Below are positions 38,595 to 51,700 of a stretch of 64,000 nucleotides of DNA, one piece after another. The notes under the pieces are model-generated. The model had not been told where the DNA came from. It saw only the letters and a program-made list of their open reading frames with translations, and searched no databases. This stretch comes from Pampus argenteus (Eukaryota; Chordata; Actinopteri; Scombriformes; Stromateidae), in the NCBI GenBank assembly GCA_036937835.1, contig CM072862.1, forward strand, positions 20,304,501 to 20,368,500. Reading direction: 5' to 3'. The position numbers were made by a program, and so were the translations under genes. Positions within the stretch are counted from its first letter, which is position 1, and each line of letters opens with the position of its first letter.

Positions 38595-38613
38595 AAAAAA
38601 AAAAAAAAAAAAA
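38595..38613. repeat. A19 homopolymer
   Basis: Uninterrupted A run. Confidence 0.9.
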
Positions 38614-39260
38614 GATGCAGTGGTTTCCCGAATGATAAACGCAGATATGCACAATACAAGCCTTGTGTGAGAGTCACTAATAATTGTACTCTAGACAGAG
38701 AAGCCGTTGTCTAAGCATGTTTGCACGGGGTGCGTATCCACACTCTGTCCGCCACATTTAGCCCCCTGCAGCCAGTCATCAGCATTTGTCTGTGAGAAAT
38801 AACCTTGACACTTATCCCAGTCATCAAAACCACACAGCAGCATGTGGTGCGAGCTCTTTGCGTGATGGGTTGAATTGCATTTATTTTTTATTTTATTTTA
38901 TTTTATGTTTACTGCCTAGTGCTGTAACTGCGATGATCTGAGGGTGCTATGATGTGACTTTGGAATTGCCTATAACTGCAGATGAGCTTACTTGACAAGT
39001 TTCAAAGCATGCAGCGAGATGAGTGCGAAACTGAGTCGAGTAAAAACTGCAAAGTGGTATGTCAGAAGTGACACGAGGCAACTAGAAAAAAATTTAATGA
39101 CATGAGAATTATTAAATTCCTACTGCCATTCAATCATTACCTAATTCCAATGCAGTGGATAACCGTCAATTTCATCCTCGGTTTGTCCGGCTGTGGCATT
39201 GCTGATGTGAAAGGCAAGCTGTTGAGCTCAAAAGGCTGTGGAGTAGGCTGTCATGGTGAA

Positions 39261-39276
39261 CACTGCCATCTAGAGG
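39261..39276 (-). promoter_or_regulatory. CTCF-like motif upstream of the promoter
   Basis: The minus strand reads CCTCTAGATGGCAGTG, an excellent match to the CTCF consensus. It lies about 1 kb upstream of the CpG-rich promoter block and points toward pcdh9. Confidence 0.6.
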
Positions 39277-39818
39277 TGGACCATCACAAATGCCTGAGCA
39301 TGTCTGTGAACTCTAAAAAAAGGGGCTTCAGAAAACATAACCGGCTACACATTTCTTAATCAAGACTCTCCTGCAACCGTGCGAAGAGAATGAATGACAG
39401 AATAAGTGAGTAAGTACGAAGCAGGGTGCAAATGAAGAGACGATAAAAGTGAGAATAAGCCACGGTGTTGGCAAGCGGTGTTGAAAGCGATGTAAAGGAC
39501 TTGGGACCCACACCGCCGAGGTGAGAACTAGGCTGCAAATGTCTCCTGAGAGGCTGGCTTATTGCCTGGTCAGCAGTCCATTAGCACAACCAACCTGGTG
39601 GCCTGACCTTTTCTGCCTCTGGATCTGGCCGTCCATGTCCTTTGCTGGTGAGAGAGTAGCTAAAGGAGTGATCTGTCACTTCAGTTTAAAGTCTGACACA
39701 CTGATGTGGAGGAAAAAGTGACAACATGACTGTCTACAGTGGTGAAACACTTTCTTGCTCTGCTGGCCAGCTGCGGTCATTAGGAACTCATTGCTTGCTT
39801 TTCCTTCTCGCTGGGAGA

Positions 39819-39840
39819 GTGTGTGTGTGTGTGTGTGTGT
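39819..39840. repeat. (GT)n microsatellite
   Basis: Eleven GT units. Confidence 0.95.
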
Positions 39841-42800
39841 TAGTATAGCGATGACTGTCTTTTTTAGGAGAATTTTGAAAACAGAAACAATCTTGTAAGG
39901 TAAACCTGAAGAAACTGTATCACAAATAAATGGTATTTATTGCCCCTTAAAGTTAACGGAAGTTCTCTCAGGTTTGTTATCTGCTTATCGAGTCTGTTTT
40001 AAACTGACTGCCGCTAATGTTCCTGCCATTCAAGTTACTGACAAGTGAGGAATAATGTTGTATGCTAATACATGTTCTAGGTCTTGTGTTGTAACCCCTA
40101 CGATGTCAACAATCAACACAGAGAGCCTAAGGGCAGGGTCTAACCCTAAGGCCTTACGATTCCCCATATATACTGGGTGCATTCATCCTATTCACCTTGG
40201 TTTGATTCTCAAACTGACTTATTGACTTGTTTATGCTGTTGAACTGGCTTCATGAATAATACAAGGAACAGATATGTTTATCTTTGGTATACATTAAAGT
40301 CCAAGGTCAAACGGGTAATTTATGTATTTTCTAACTTAAACAAGGTCTTGAGAACTGTTGCTTCGACATTTTACTGGTGGTTGTCGCAGCTTTAGTGGTG
40401 ATACTCAAAACCAAGAATCAGCTACCATGAAGCTGAAGCCAACATGAAAGTAACTTTAATCTGGAAATTTCAACCTTTATAGAGTAGTAGGTTGAGAATA
40501 TTGTTTTGATGACTAAAATCTCATTATTTTTTTTAAATTCTACCGGATGCATTGGTTTCACCCGTTCCTTGTCAATACCACCAAAAGAGAAACTGCAACT
40601 GCTGCTGAAAATCTAGGCTTTTCCCCCTAAAACCCCTTTTGCCAGTTCATCTTCTTTTGGTAATGACCCAGTGGATAATTGGCATCACACATGCTGTGGA
40701 CCCTGAATACTAATCAGAGCCTCTAATCAGGCATCTCCAGCTTAAAAGTGTAGATACACCAGACTGGATATTTTGGAAAGGAAATGTTTTTCATTTTATT
40801 TGAGAAGGATTTCAGTGAAATCGAAACTTTGAATCACCTCAAGGAACTGGTGTTATATCACTTAACAAGGTAGTAACAAGGTAATTTGATATTTTCAGGG
40901 ACAGAACTTTAAAGCTACGGGGCTTATGAATTAAAATGTAAAAGCTTGCTTCAAGGTCATTTTTGATTATTTAATATTACATTTTTTTTATCATATGGCA
41001 ACCACATAGTGGTAGCTGCTGAGCTTGCCTAATTATTGTACAACTACTTTAAAAGGCATTGTTCATGCTTTCACAGCTTGACGGTTGGCATTTGAGCAGT
41101 ATAATGCCATTCATAATAATCCTTAGAGCATTGATTGACACAGTGTTTGATCAAAAAAAAAAAAGAGATATCCGGGGTGGATTAGAGTTTCAGGATGCCA
41201 AAATTGCATGATATCCCTCATAAGAAACGCTTCTCCTGTCTTCATACCTCCCCTCTCACTGTAATTTGCTCCCCTTGTTTCCCGTCTCTACTCGTTTTTT
41301 TTCCTCTCTTCTCTCTGACACATTTGAATCACATATCACTTTCCAGACAGTGCACTAAAAAGGTCAAACATTTCTTACTTACTGATGTGAAAGCCAGAAG
41401 CCTGCCTATAGTGGCTGAAATGAATGAAATGGCTCCTGGTCAAAAACTACTACGAATCAGGAAAGTTGAGCAAGATCCCGCTCTACTCAGTGCACAGGCT
41501 GATTTGACCATGTGCAGTATGAATGAAGCAATACTAAGCTATAACATACTTGTATTCTAACAGCGGTACTTTTACAGATCCTGTCCAACTGAGGGGACAT
41601 GTGTATTTAGAGTTCATCTTTATTAACAAGCATAAACATACATGTACATGTCTGCATGTCTCTGGACTGATTTAATGTGTCTTTTTTTGCAGTATACCCC
41701 TCCGTTTTGCCTTTTCTTTTCTTCTCTTCTACATTTATCCAGAGTAACTGGTTAACATAGAAACTCATAGATCTCACAGGTCATAGCTTTGAAGTGTCTT
41801 AATTGTTAATTACTGGCCATATTTAAGGCTATTTTTAATAACTAACAAGCAATTAGCTACCATTTTCTTCCCAGTATTTATATATATATATATATTTTAG
41901 AAATTTCAGAAATTGCAGCTGCTGAATGGTCCAGTAGTGACCATATATTTTAGAGTGTGACGCATATCGACTAATTTATTTTGAGTTGTAATTATGACTC
42001 TGGCAGTGAAGACAACCCCTGATAAGAGGGGAAATGGAGAGAAAATGCCTGCACATATACAGAGACTTCAATGTGTCATCTAAAAAGGTCAAACTTCTAC
42101 ATGGCACTTTTTTGTCACACATTAGCCGAGCAGCTTCACATTTATTAGAAGAATGTGGCAAATTAGTCATTTGCACAGTTACAGGACCTACTTAGTTCCT
42201 TTATATACTATACTTTAAAAATATAGATATAAGACAGTTAAGTCTTCATGCCTGTTTCATAATTATTTAGTCATATGCTGTTTAACAAAAATGGATTAAA
42301 TCAAGTGAAATTGTTTTGGGTTTTTTTCCACATACAATTGGGAATGTCAAAGAATCCTACAGTTATTCGAACCATTTGTTGAGGCACCGAATCAAAATTC
42401 ATGAAATGTGTTATCTAAGTGTTTGATGCTTGATTTAAAGGACAGGGTCTCAGTTTTTTAAGATCATCTCAAAACAATAATATATACATTGATGAATGAA
42501 CACCGAAACAGGTTTTTCTTACTGTAACCGTTCGTCCTGTTCATTCGGACTGATATTCTGATTAGAAGATCCCCTCCAAATGCACATACAATGCAAGTGA
42601 TGGAGGACAAAATCCACAGTCCTCATTTTTAAGCAAAAAACACATTTAAAAGTTTATCGGAAGATAACATGAGGTTTCAGCAGTCTGAGTTAGATATCTT
42701 CCACAGTTAAAGTTGTGTCTGGACAGTATTTTCTGCTCAGCTACAGTATAAGGATTGTGACAAAAAGAGGGAATCTGGCACTAAAAAGACAGTAACTATT

Positions 42801-45584
42801 GGAATATGTTGACTGATTTGGATGACAGTGCATTATGATCTATGGTCAGTATAGACAGAAGGAATGATTTCAGCAGCTAAGGCATGACATTTTTTTTTTT
42901 TTACCATAATCTATAATAGCAGTTTTAAATATGATATGAATCAGTTTTTTTCCCCCACTGTTACCCTGCATCTCTTACATCTTTTATTACTTTTTTTTTT
43001 TTTTTATCTGTTGGATTTATTTTATATTTGGTTTAAAGCTTTAAAGCGTGTGTATTTAGGCAAAATGTATAACATATTTGCCTAGTGGAAACATCAAAAC
43101 AGGAGATAAGCTATTATAAGATAAATTGTGTTAATAAACCTGTTAAGAGTAAAAATACTTAGACTATTGAAATATCAAATAGACTGAACCTCTTGTGCAG
43201 TTTCGGTAACTCCAAAATATTAGAATGAAGTAAGTTGTCAAAATGTCTTCAATCAGATCCATCAAAGATATGGAGAGAAAGGCAACGAGGACCCCTCTGC
43301 TGAATTACACTGTTGTTACACTGTCAAAATACAAAAGTTCACCCCATAGGTGTGTAGTTATTCTTGCAGCTACACTTTTATGTAAAATACACTCGCATAT
43401 CTGTTTTAATCACTGGTGTACAACTGTGTCTCTTACACTTGAATGAGGCTTCTCAACATCGACTGTGAACCTGAGTCTCGCCGGGTTCATGATGCCACAT
43501 TCACATCACGTGAAAGCTATTTAACATCTGTAACATATCTGTGCCTCTAATTTACCACTCATATATCATTATTTGTATGTCAACTTAGCATTTTTAAATG
43601 GAAAATATATTTGTCAACTTGTCATCCATCAATGTAGCCATAGCGACATCTAATGGGAAGTTTCAAAAGAATCCACACAAACTTAGGTTGAAGTTGACAA
43701 ATACATTTCCATTTAAAAAAAATCTGGCACAGGTACACAGATTTACAGATACAAAATCACTTATTTGTAGACTTTATGGGTTACGCAACTTGACATTTGT
43801 TTGTGAATACTAATGAGACTATTTTAAAACATAATAAGAACAGTATTTGATATTTTAGTAATAATTATAGCATACTGTATACGACAAAACCAACATAATT
43901 CAAAACATGTCCAGAAATTAACTCACTGTGGTGGATAATTTTGTTTAAGTTGCAGGAATATATATATTTTTTTCTATGTTCTTGCTGAATCCTATTGCTT
44001 ACCAGTATTTTACTTGCATTAAAGAAATACCAGGGTGACTCCACATATTATTTTACAGGCAACACAAGCTTTTAGTATTCAAATCACAGCCCAGAATGAT
44101 AAGTTATTACCAGATGACAACATACAATTTATGTTTAGCTAAATGAGACACAGAATAGAAAATGTCACTCACCCCCACGGCTAACATTTCCAAAAGCATA
44201 GATTCAGCCCCGGAAAATGGTGTCATGTGTTGTTGTCGTTCATTTTTCTACGGTGTGATGTCTGAGACAGACACTGCCAATAATCATGTTTGCATGGTTA
44301 ATACGGCAAACAACACCACATGACTGACCACTTCAGGGGCACTAAAGGATAATTCATGCTCCTTTCATATATTCATATACACTGTTGGTTCTTTGCCCTG
44401 AGTGTTGTGTTGTGAAATGGGAATATTTCCCATCTCTGAGGTCTCATTCAGCCATAAACAGGACTAATTGTAAGGACCCACAGTGCGAGTGAAATGCACT
44501 GCAGTACAAAATGGTCATGAGAAACAGGTAGGTTCTTGTGAACAACCCTAAATGTTTGATGTTTTTATTGACAGTTAGGGCTGTAACATCATAGTATGGG
44601 AGTCTTTGAGGTCCACCTTTGTGTCTATTTTATCGGGTAATTTACCTCATCTGTGTACTGTACATCGCACTTATCCTCTGCTGTGCTTTTTTATCTATCT
44701 CAGCTGTGATAGAAGACATGTTTGGACTTAGTGACCCCATTACAGGGCTAAGCATAACTCTTCTGCTTCCATAAAGAGCTGCAGAAATCTCACCCATCTA
44801 TCAAGTCTTCTTTGTGCCTCTCATCCATGTCCAGGTTGTGGTGGCAATGATGATGACACCTTTCACTTAAAACCCATTTACTATTACATCCATAATAGAC
44901 ACTTAAATTTAACTATTACTTAAAGGGGCTGCAGCTGGCAGAGAGTCTAGAGGAAGGAATCACAGGTGTGGAGCCGGATGCATTTCACTTTCTTCCTCTG
45001 GTTTTATTCCGCAACCTGCGACTGCTCTGTGGGGATTCACGGGAATGTATGACTGTAATTGTTTCCTAATGAGTTTTCTCTCATTCACTAATTGAGGATC
45101 ACATTGTCTATTACGATCTATGGCTTACACATACAAACATCAGCTAAATGCAACCACAACTGTTGACTAATGAAGCGTGTTCTTCCCATAAAACATTCAT
45201 AATAAACTCATAAGCAGTGAATTATGTGACCTGTTCCTTGAGTTGGATGCCAGTCTGCTGCAGTGTTTCTCCAGCCTTTATTTTCCTTGATGAGATGTGT
45301 CTATTTCTAGTCACGCACATGTGGTAAATGGTAAAAAATAATATACGATAGATTCAAATCTATCCAATTCAGTTCAATACTTTGTTACCATGTCAACAAC
45401 AGTTGAGGGGAATTTGCCTCAGCATCGCTCTTAAAACAGTCACACACAGTAACACAAAGAAAATACACACATTAAGTTAAATAGATAAACAAGAACAGCA
45501 GACATCAGTTATCACATTTATAAATTCAAACATACATAATCTAATCATTTCCTGCATAGTATCATTCTGGGGTGAAAGAAAGTC

Positions 45585-45726
45585 ATAAAAGTGCTTTGTG
45601 CTGCTACATTTATTTTAAAGTGCTTGTTGCTTTGTGCTGCTACTACCTACTTTTAAAGTGCTTGTTGGCTAATGCTTTCTCTCATTTTAAAGTGCTGGTT
45701 GCTTTGTGCAAACCAGCACTTTAAAA
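45585..45726 (+). repeat. Tandem array of AAAGTGC units ending in a hairpin
   Basis: Four degenerate units, each with TAAAGTGCTTG or a close variant, start near 45587, 45617, 45653 and 45688, some followed by TTGCTTTGTGC. The last unit is followed by its own reverse complement. TTTTAAAGTGCTGGTT (45685-45700) and AACCAGCACTTTAAAA (45711-45726) form a perfect 16-bp stem with a 10-base loop. It is too short to be a standard microRNA precursor by itself. Its function is unknown. Confidence 0.7.
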
Positions 45727-45729
45727 AAC

Positions 45730-48700
45730 AGAGCAAAAGAATAATGTCATATGCCTGGCTGTCCAGTACCTCACTAAATCTCATAGTTAGAACACGAAGA
45801 ATCTGGGTGACTAATTTTCTCCTTATTGTTCTGTTTTTGTGGCTCTCAAAAAAAAGAAAAATCACACAAAACAATCAAAATCAAGACATTTCTTCCCTTG
45901 CGACAAAGTTGACTTTGTGGATTGTTTTTATCTTATTGATGTAATATATGGGCTTAAATCCAGTTGGTGTAATGGTGGTCCATCAGACCTCTTGTAGCTT
46001 TTAAGAGCAAGGCCAGATCATAACCAGGATCCATCTTTTCACCATGCAGACGGTATTGCATTCTCTCTCTCTCTTTTTTTTTTGGTGTTTTGCCTGATGC
46101 AAAGTTTCTTATCAGAGTCTTTCAATTTGCAAAGCTGAAGTCAATTGTCTTCACCACAATTTTTTTTTTTTTAAAACTGCACTTACAATGAAAATAAAAT
46201 ATATGGAGCAATTGTTGCATGAAAAAAAATAAACATTGGAAAAATGGACATTTCATATACTGTACTGCATGATGATATTCTTCATGGTCTGGTTCATATA
46301 GCTAAGTTTCCCCAAACTATACATGACCACTTATTTTATAGAGTTACTTTACAGAAGTGTGTGTGTGGTAAGTTTGTCAGCTTGTTTTAGAAAGTTATAC
46401 CCTGCTGTGTCATAATCAAGAACAGCTGTACAGCTTTCAAGGCCAGAAAAGATGTTATGTAAAGATATGCCTGATATATAGGCATGCTGCCACTTTGCAG
46501 CGGAGGTAATCAATACATTAAAATTTCCGTTGCACTGAAGAGAAGAGCATTTTGTTTGCTAAGTACAAATGAGTGTTGTATTCTATGTTATAATGCCATA
46601 ATATTAACTCAGTAATGAAATCGTGTACAGAAGACTATACGCTGTTAATTAAATGTAATGAAGTGAAGCAGAGATGAAGGAAAAAGTTGGTGCATGTGCA
46701 CTCAGAGTGCCTCCATCCTACCCGTTGTATTGCTGTATTTGTAATTACTGTGTTATGTAGGTTGAGTCAGTAACAATCCCAGTTTTCTCTAATGTTAAAC
46801 AGGAGATATCCGATGCAAGCTGCAAGAGACCAGGCAGAATCCTATCAAGCAGAGTGCACTACATACATACATGTACAACGATGACTTGTCTAGTCGCTTA
46901 ACGAGCAATTCTGATCACGATCGGAGTGTTGAAGCATTCGTTCACATCCCGTTTGTGTCTTTGCTGCCAACTTTGTCACAGCTAAATGATCCAAATAATA
47001 AATAACACAAGTGTTCTTGACAGAACGGTTAAAACTGTTCACTCACCTCAATAAACAACTGATTACTCTGGCCTGCTCAGCTGTCTTGCATTTTGACGCA
47101 GATAGTCAATCATTGTACATAAGGCACGCATCTCCTATTCAGAGTAGGCCTGGGCAGGTGTGTTTAATAAAAAGTTCATGATTATTTACTATTATTATAA
47201 GACTAGTATTCTACTTTAATGGACCTGGTAAAAATAGTGGATAATTGGTGAATATAATTTACATTTTTGTCAGATCCATTTATCCCCGAATAGATTCTTT
47301 TTTTTTTACTCAAGATCAGAAAGCAGATATGACAACTGAAGATATTCTCAATAAGTGTCTTGTTAAATATGTTTCAGGGAAGTTTTGTTTTCAGGACAGG
47401 CGTTTTTGAAGCAAATGTTACAGTGCGACAGCGTAAAGAATCGTAGGCCGTCTTGCACAGAATGAGAGTTTAGCGGATCCCTTTAATTGTGCTGAAATGT
47501 TGGTGCGCAGCCAGAGCTGGTAGGATTTATCTGTGTTATTGTAAACATGACATATTGCAGTGTCCTCCACCGCAGTGTTTTCTCCTTGTAGTGTACTTGT
47601 AAGAGTTCATCAACACATCAGGTGGACAAAATTTATTTCAAGTCATGTCCATAGTTATAGACGGGGCCAGAAACGTTCACTGGCTGAGGCAGGATGAACA
47701 CAACACAATCACAATGAGCTCTGACTGGAGCTTTGCTGGTTGTGGAGGTTGTTTTTTTTTGTTTTTTTTTTTACATTGCTAACAGTACTACTGCACTTTA
47801 AGTAGCACTTCACTATTTGCTGGTACCTTTTTTGATGATAGAACAATGCACCACTTCCAAATCCCCTTAAAAGTAATAAAGTGAAGCAGAGTTTATATAA
47901 CTGTATTTGTAATTACAATTGCAACTTCATGGCTATTATTGTAACTAAGACCACAAAAGTCCTCTAACATTGACAGAGAAGTAACATTAACCTAAACTGT
48001 GATGTTTCCCATATCTAAACAAGTTGTTTTTTTTGTGTCTAAACAAGCATTAATCATAGTGTTGTCACCTCCTAAACATATTTACAGTTGTGTATAATGG
48101 GCTAATAATGTATTTTATTGTCACCAAATCAAACTAAACAAAAGTTTACTCGGGTAAAAACATCTATAAAAATGTGATCGACATGGACTTTCAAAGACAG
48201 AGTCTGCACAGAAGGTAATAATGACCATTAGTGATGCAATTGGACTGGATCAACTGGCCAATATGAGAAACAAAAGCCGTCCATAAAAAAAATAATAATT
48301 AAAAAAAAGTAATAAATATTTTTTTCAATGCATGTTTCAAGTGTTGATTCAACTATACAGTCAGTTTTTTTATGCTGTTTTATATATCGGATCGTGTCGT
48401 AATGAACTTCTAGAGGTTGCTTAGCTAATCGGGTCTTTAATGACTCCTCGACGCATCCATCTGGATTTTATGTGTCCTTGGACTATCCAATCACAATATA
48501 TTCACCTAGGACATGTTAATGACAGTTTCAATACAGCAAAAGAGGTCAGACAGATAACCTTGATCGCCAGTAATATTGAGCAGCCAACCATCCCATCTTA
48601 GCTCCATAAACAACAGGTTTAACACCACAATGTCAGATTTGGGTTTATTTCTAGTAATCGGATAATGTAAGAAATTCTATGCATGACTGCAAGAGTAATT

Positions 48701-51700
48701 TTTGTACACCATGTTGGTTTTAACAACATATACAGAGACATTCTGTAAAAGGTCTCACCACTACAGCCCTGCATGATGGCCTCTGACTCCTGGCGTTATC
48801 AGAAATACATTGAGCAGCCGGAGGGTCATAGCATTATTTGTTGGTTCATGGTCATTTTTATTACAGTAGCTAATGATAATCTCTTGGTTGCATTTATATT
48901 TTATGAAAGCGAGCATTGAAAATGAGGTGATAAAATACAACTTGTTTTTAATACATTTACATTAAATTGTGTGTACAAACGGGGGACCAAATACTGTAAT
49001 TAAAAACACATTTTGCTAAAGTTTGTGATGGGATAATAGCCTCTCCTTTTTGGTATTGTTTATGTGCAGATCAGCACAAATCATCTTATGAATAAACTCC
49101 TTTTCCCAACAAATCACACCCCTGTGCCCCCCACTCTGTTTTTCCATGTATTGAAGGCTTAACTCTGTTACTCTGTTGTGTCTGTGGGGTTTCAGATCTT
49201 TCTGGCACAAATTAAATTTGAATTGTTCCATAAGGGGTCAAACACCTAGAGAGAATAAACACGACACACCATGAAATTAGACAGTTGTTGAAAAAGGCTG
49301 AGGTCTACTTGGATTTCTTATTACAGAAGTGCTTGCACACAGATCCGAGAGCTGTGGCTGACTGGTTTGTTGCAATATTGAGGAGCCGACACCCCCCCTC
49401 CACTCCCTAGCTCATCTCCCTGGTACACAACAGGTTTATGACTGCAGAGATATCAAAGCTTACAGTGGTGAATTTGGGCACATCTTTGGTGATTGGATGG
49501 GATTTGGGATTTCTAACTAATATTTGTGCACCGTGTTGGACTGAATGATCATAGAAATAACCACTGTGTTGGTTTTAATCAACACCAAAAAAAAACACTC
49601 TTTAAAGAGTCCGATTTCCAGATGGGGGAAAAAAAAACCTGAATTACAATCAACTATGTCTTCTAAAAATGACATGTTTTGAAGGAAATGTAATAGCCAC
49701 ACAGATTAGGCCTATTGCGTGCCTCTACTGCTAACCTCCAATAACTACACACAGTCCAAAGTGCTTCTAAAAATTCTGCACACTGATCTGTGGTACCCAC
49801 AACCCAAAGGACTACATCTTTCTCTGCCTCCTTCTAAAAATACACCAGCGAACATATTTTTGAAGACAACAAGAATGTATGAATCAACTTTGAAAACGAG
49901 GAAGTACAAAACACATGCTGAAGTTTTAACAAATAACCTGCTTTCTTCCCCTGCACTACTACAATAGGTTTGTTCACACGGCCCACTGCTGTGTCTGAGA
50001 GCAATAGTAACTGCCGTACAGACAGGGTTGGTTATAACCCGATACAATCTGAATGCTGCTTTCTGTTATTGTTACTTATGGTATGGTAATATTAAAATCA
50101 TTAGAAGTGGGTTAACATACTTACTCTACATTCAGGGCAGTTTGTGGAATGATCAGATCAGTGTTTCTAATACACAGCCTGCTCAAGCAAACTTGTTCCC
50201 ACCCAGGAAGATTCTTTTTAATTAAAATTCAAATATACATCACATAATACCGACCTGGCTGTAGACCGATGACAATATTCCTGTGCAACTTGATAGTAAT
50301 GCAAAGACTGTTTACTGTCCCAGTTCAACACTGGACTCCAATCACTTAGCTGAGGGCAAGTAATTACTTCATAATTCATGAGAGGCCGTGATATGATTAG
50401 TCTAAACTACTAAATCATTACTACATACTGGATACATTACTACCAGAGCATTTAATTCTGAGCTTCTTCCATGTCATAACTGTGAAACCTGCCATCATTA
50501 CCTAAATATGTAATGGCAGCATGTCAGCGAAAGCATCTATGATGCACACATGTCATCAGTGATCACTGCACGCATAAGTGGCGTCCTCTAAACAATAATC
50601 AATGCTTGTGTGCAGCATTTTCAAATTAAACTTAATTTATAGTGAATTTCACCCATGTGCATTTGCATAAACAGTTATGTGCTGAGGTTGATGTTTCACT
50701 CTGATGTGATAGCACGTGTTGTGATTTGCACTTCGCTGGGGACTTAACTGAGAGAAATGAGCAAACGAACAGGGTGTGCATCGGTTGTAGCCGACTACGT
50801 GAAGAGTGGGCAGGCCACATTTCGGCAGCCCTCCAGTTGTCACTCAGACAATAAAAAAAGTCGTTTGTACTTTTAAACACACACATTAGAATTTGCAGCC
50901 TGATTCTGTGGGAGGATGTTGCCAGAATGGCTGCGAGTGTTTCTGGTAATTTACAGTTCCTTCTTTTACATGCTTTTGTTAAACAAATATTTTCACAAGT
51001 TTGCTAAATGCTTTTCACACATTTGCAAATACAGAAAAAAAACCCAGAAAACATTTAAAAAAGTTTGTGATAAATAAAATAAAAAAAACAAAACTTCCAG
51101 TACACAATGTGCAAACAACATAAAATCTGAACATTCGTGTTACAACTGCATCCTCTTTACTCTCCATTTGGTTTGTTGTCAACCAAATAACTGGCTCCTC
51201 CCTGCCAGCTGCAGCCCCTCCCACCTCTGATAATAAACCACCCTCAACAAGGGAGCAGGTGCATAACGAATGTGTCACAGCTCTGAATTGTACACAGTAA
51301 ATACAGAGTAATCTGAGTATTAATATTTGATCATTAGTATTAATTATACAAACCTATATCTACCTAATAGACAATCAAATGATTGACTGGAGGGGTTGGA
51401 CTTTCTTTTATATTATAGTCATCATAACTTATCTGCAACATCGTATAAAATATAAATAGTTTGATTATAAACCCAACTACAGGAAGTGGGTCTTTGTTTT
51501 AAAAAGAAATCTAATTATTATCTTAGTTACAAGCATCAGTAAACTCAACAAGGACCACGCTAACTCATTGTCACTGTCTGTATTAAGAGATAAGTTTTAA
51601 AAAACCAAAAACATCTTTAATAATTACTGGAAAACAAAGCAAAACTTAACCGCGTCAAAAACAAAGCTTGTTGCCATGGAAATAACACATTCTCACTCTA

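Larger units (their letters stand above)
38620..45580. other. Region upstream of pcdh9 without recognisable genes
   Basis: No coding frame is convincing. Holds a (TA)n tract (41879-41895), T runs (42891-42902, 42991-43005) and a weaker CTCF-like sequence on the minus strand at about 43644-43659 (CCATTAGATGTCGCTA). It is either intergenic or, if pcdh9 starts farther upstream, intron 1. Confidence 0.5.

Noticed and set aside
41725..41760. TTTATCCAGAGTAACTGG as a V-SINE/L2 tail
   Set aside because: Only about 15 bases resemble the usual tail and no head or body lies nearby.
45685..45726. Hairpin as a standard microRNA gene
   Set aside because: A 16-bp stem with a 10-base loop is too short for a typical precursor, so it is kept only as a repeat feature and a finding.
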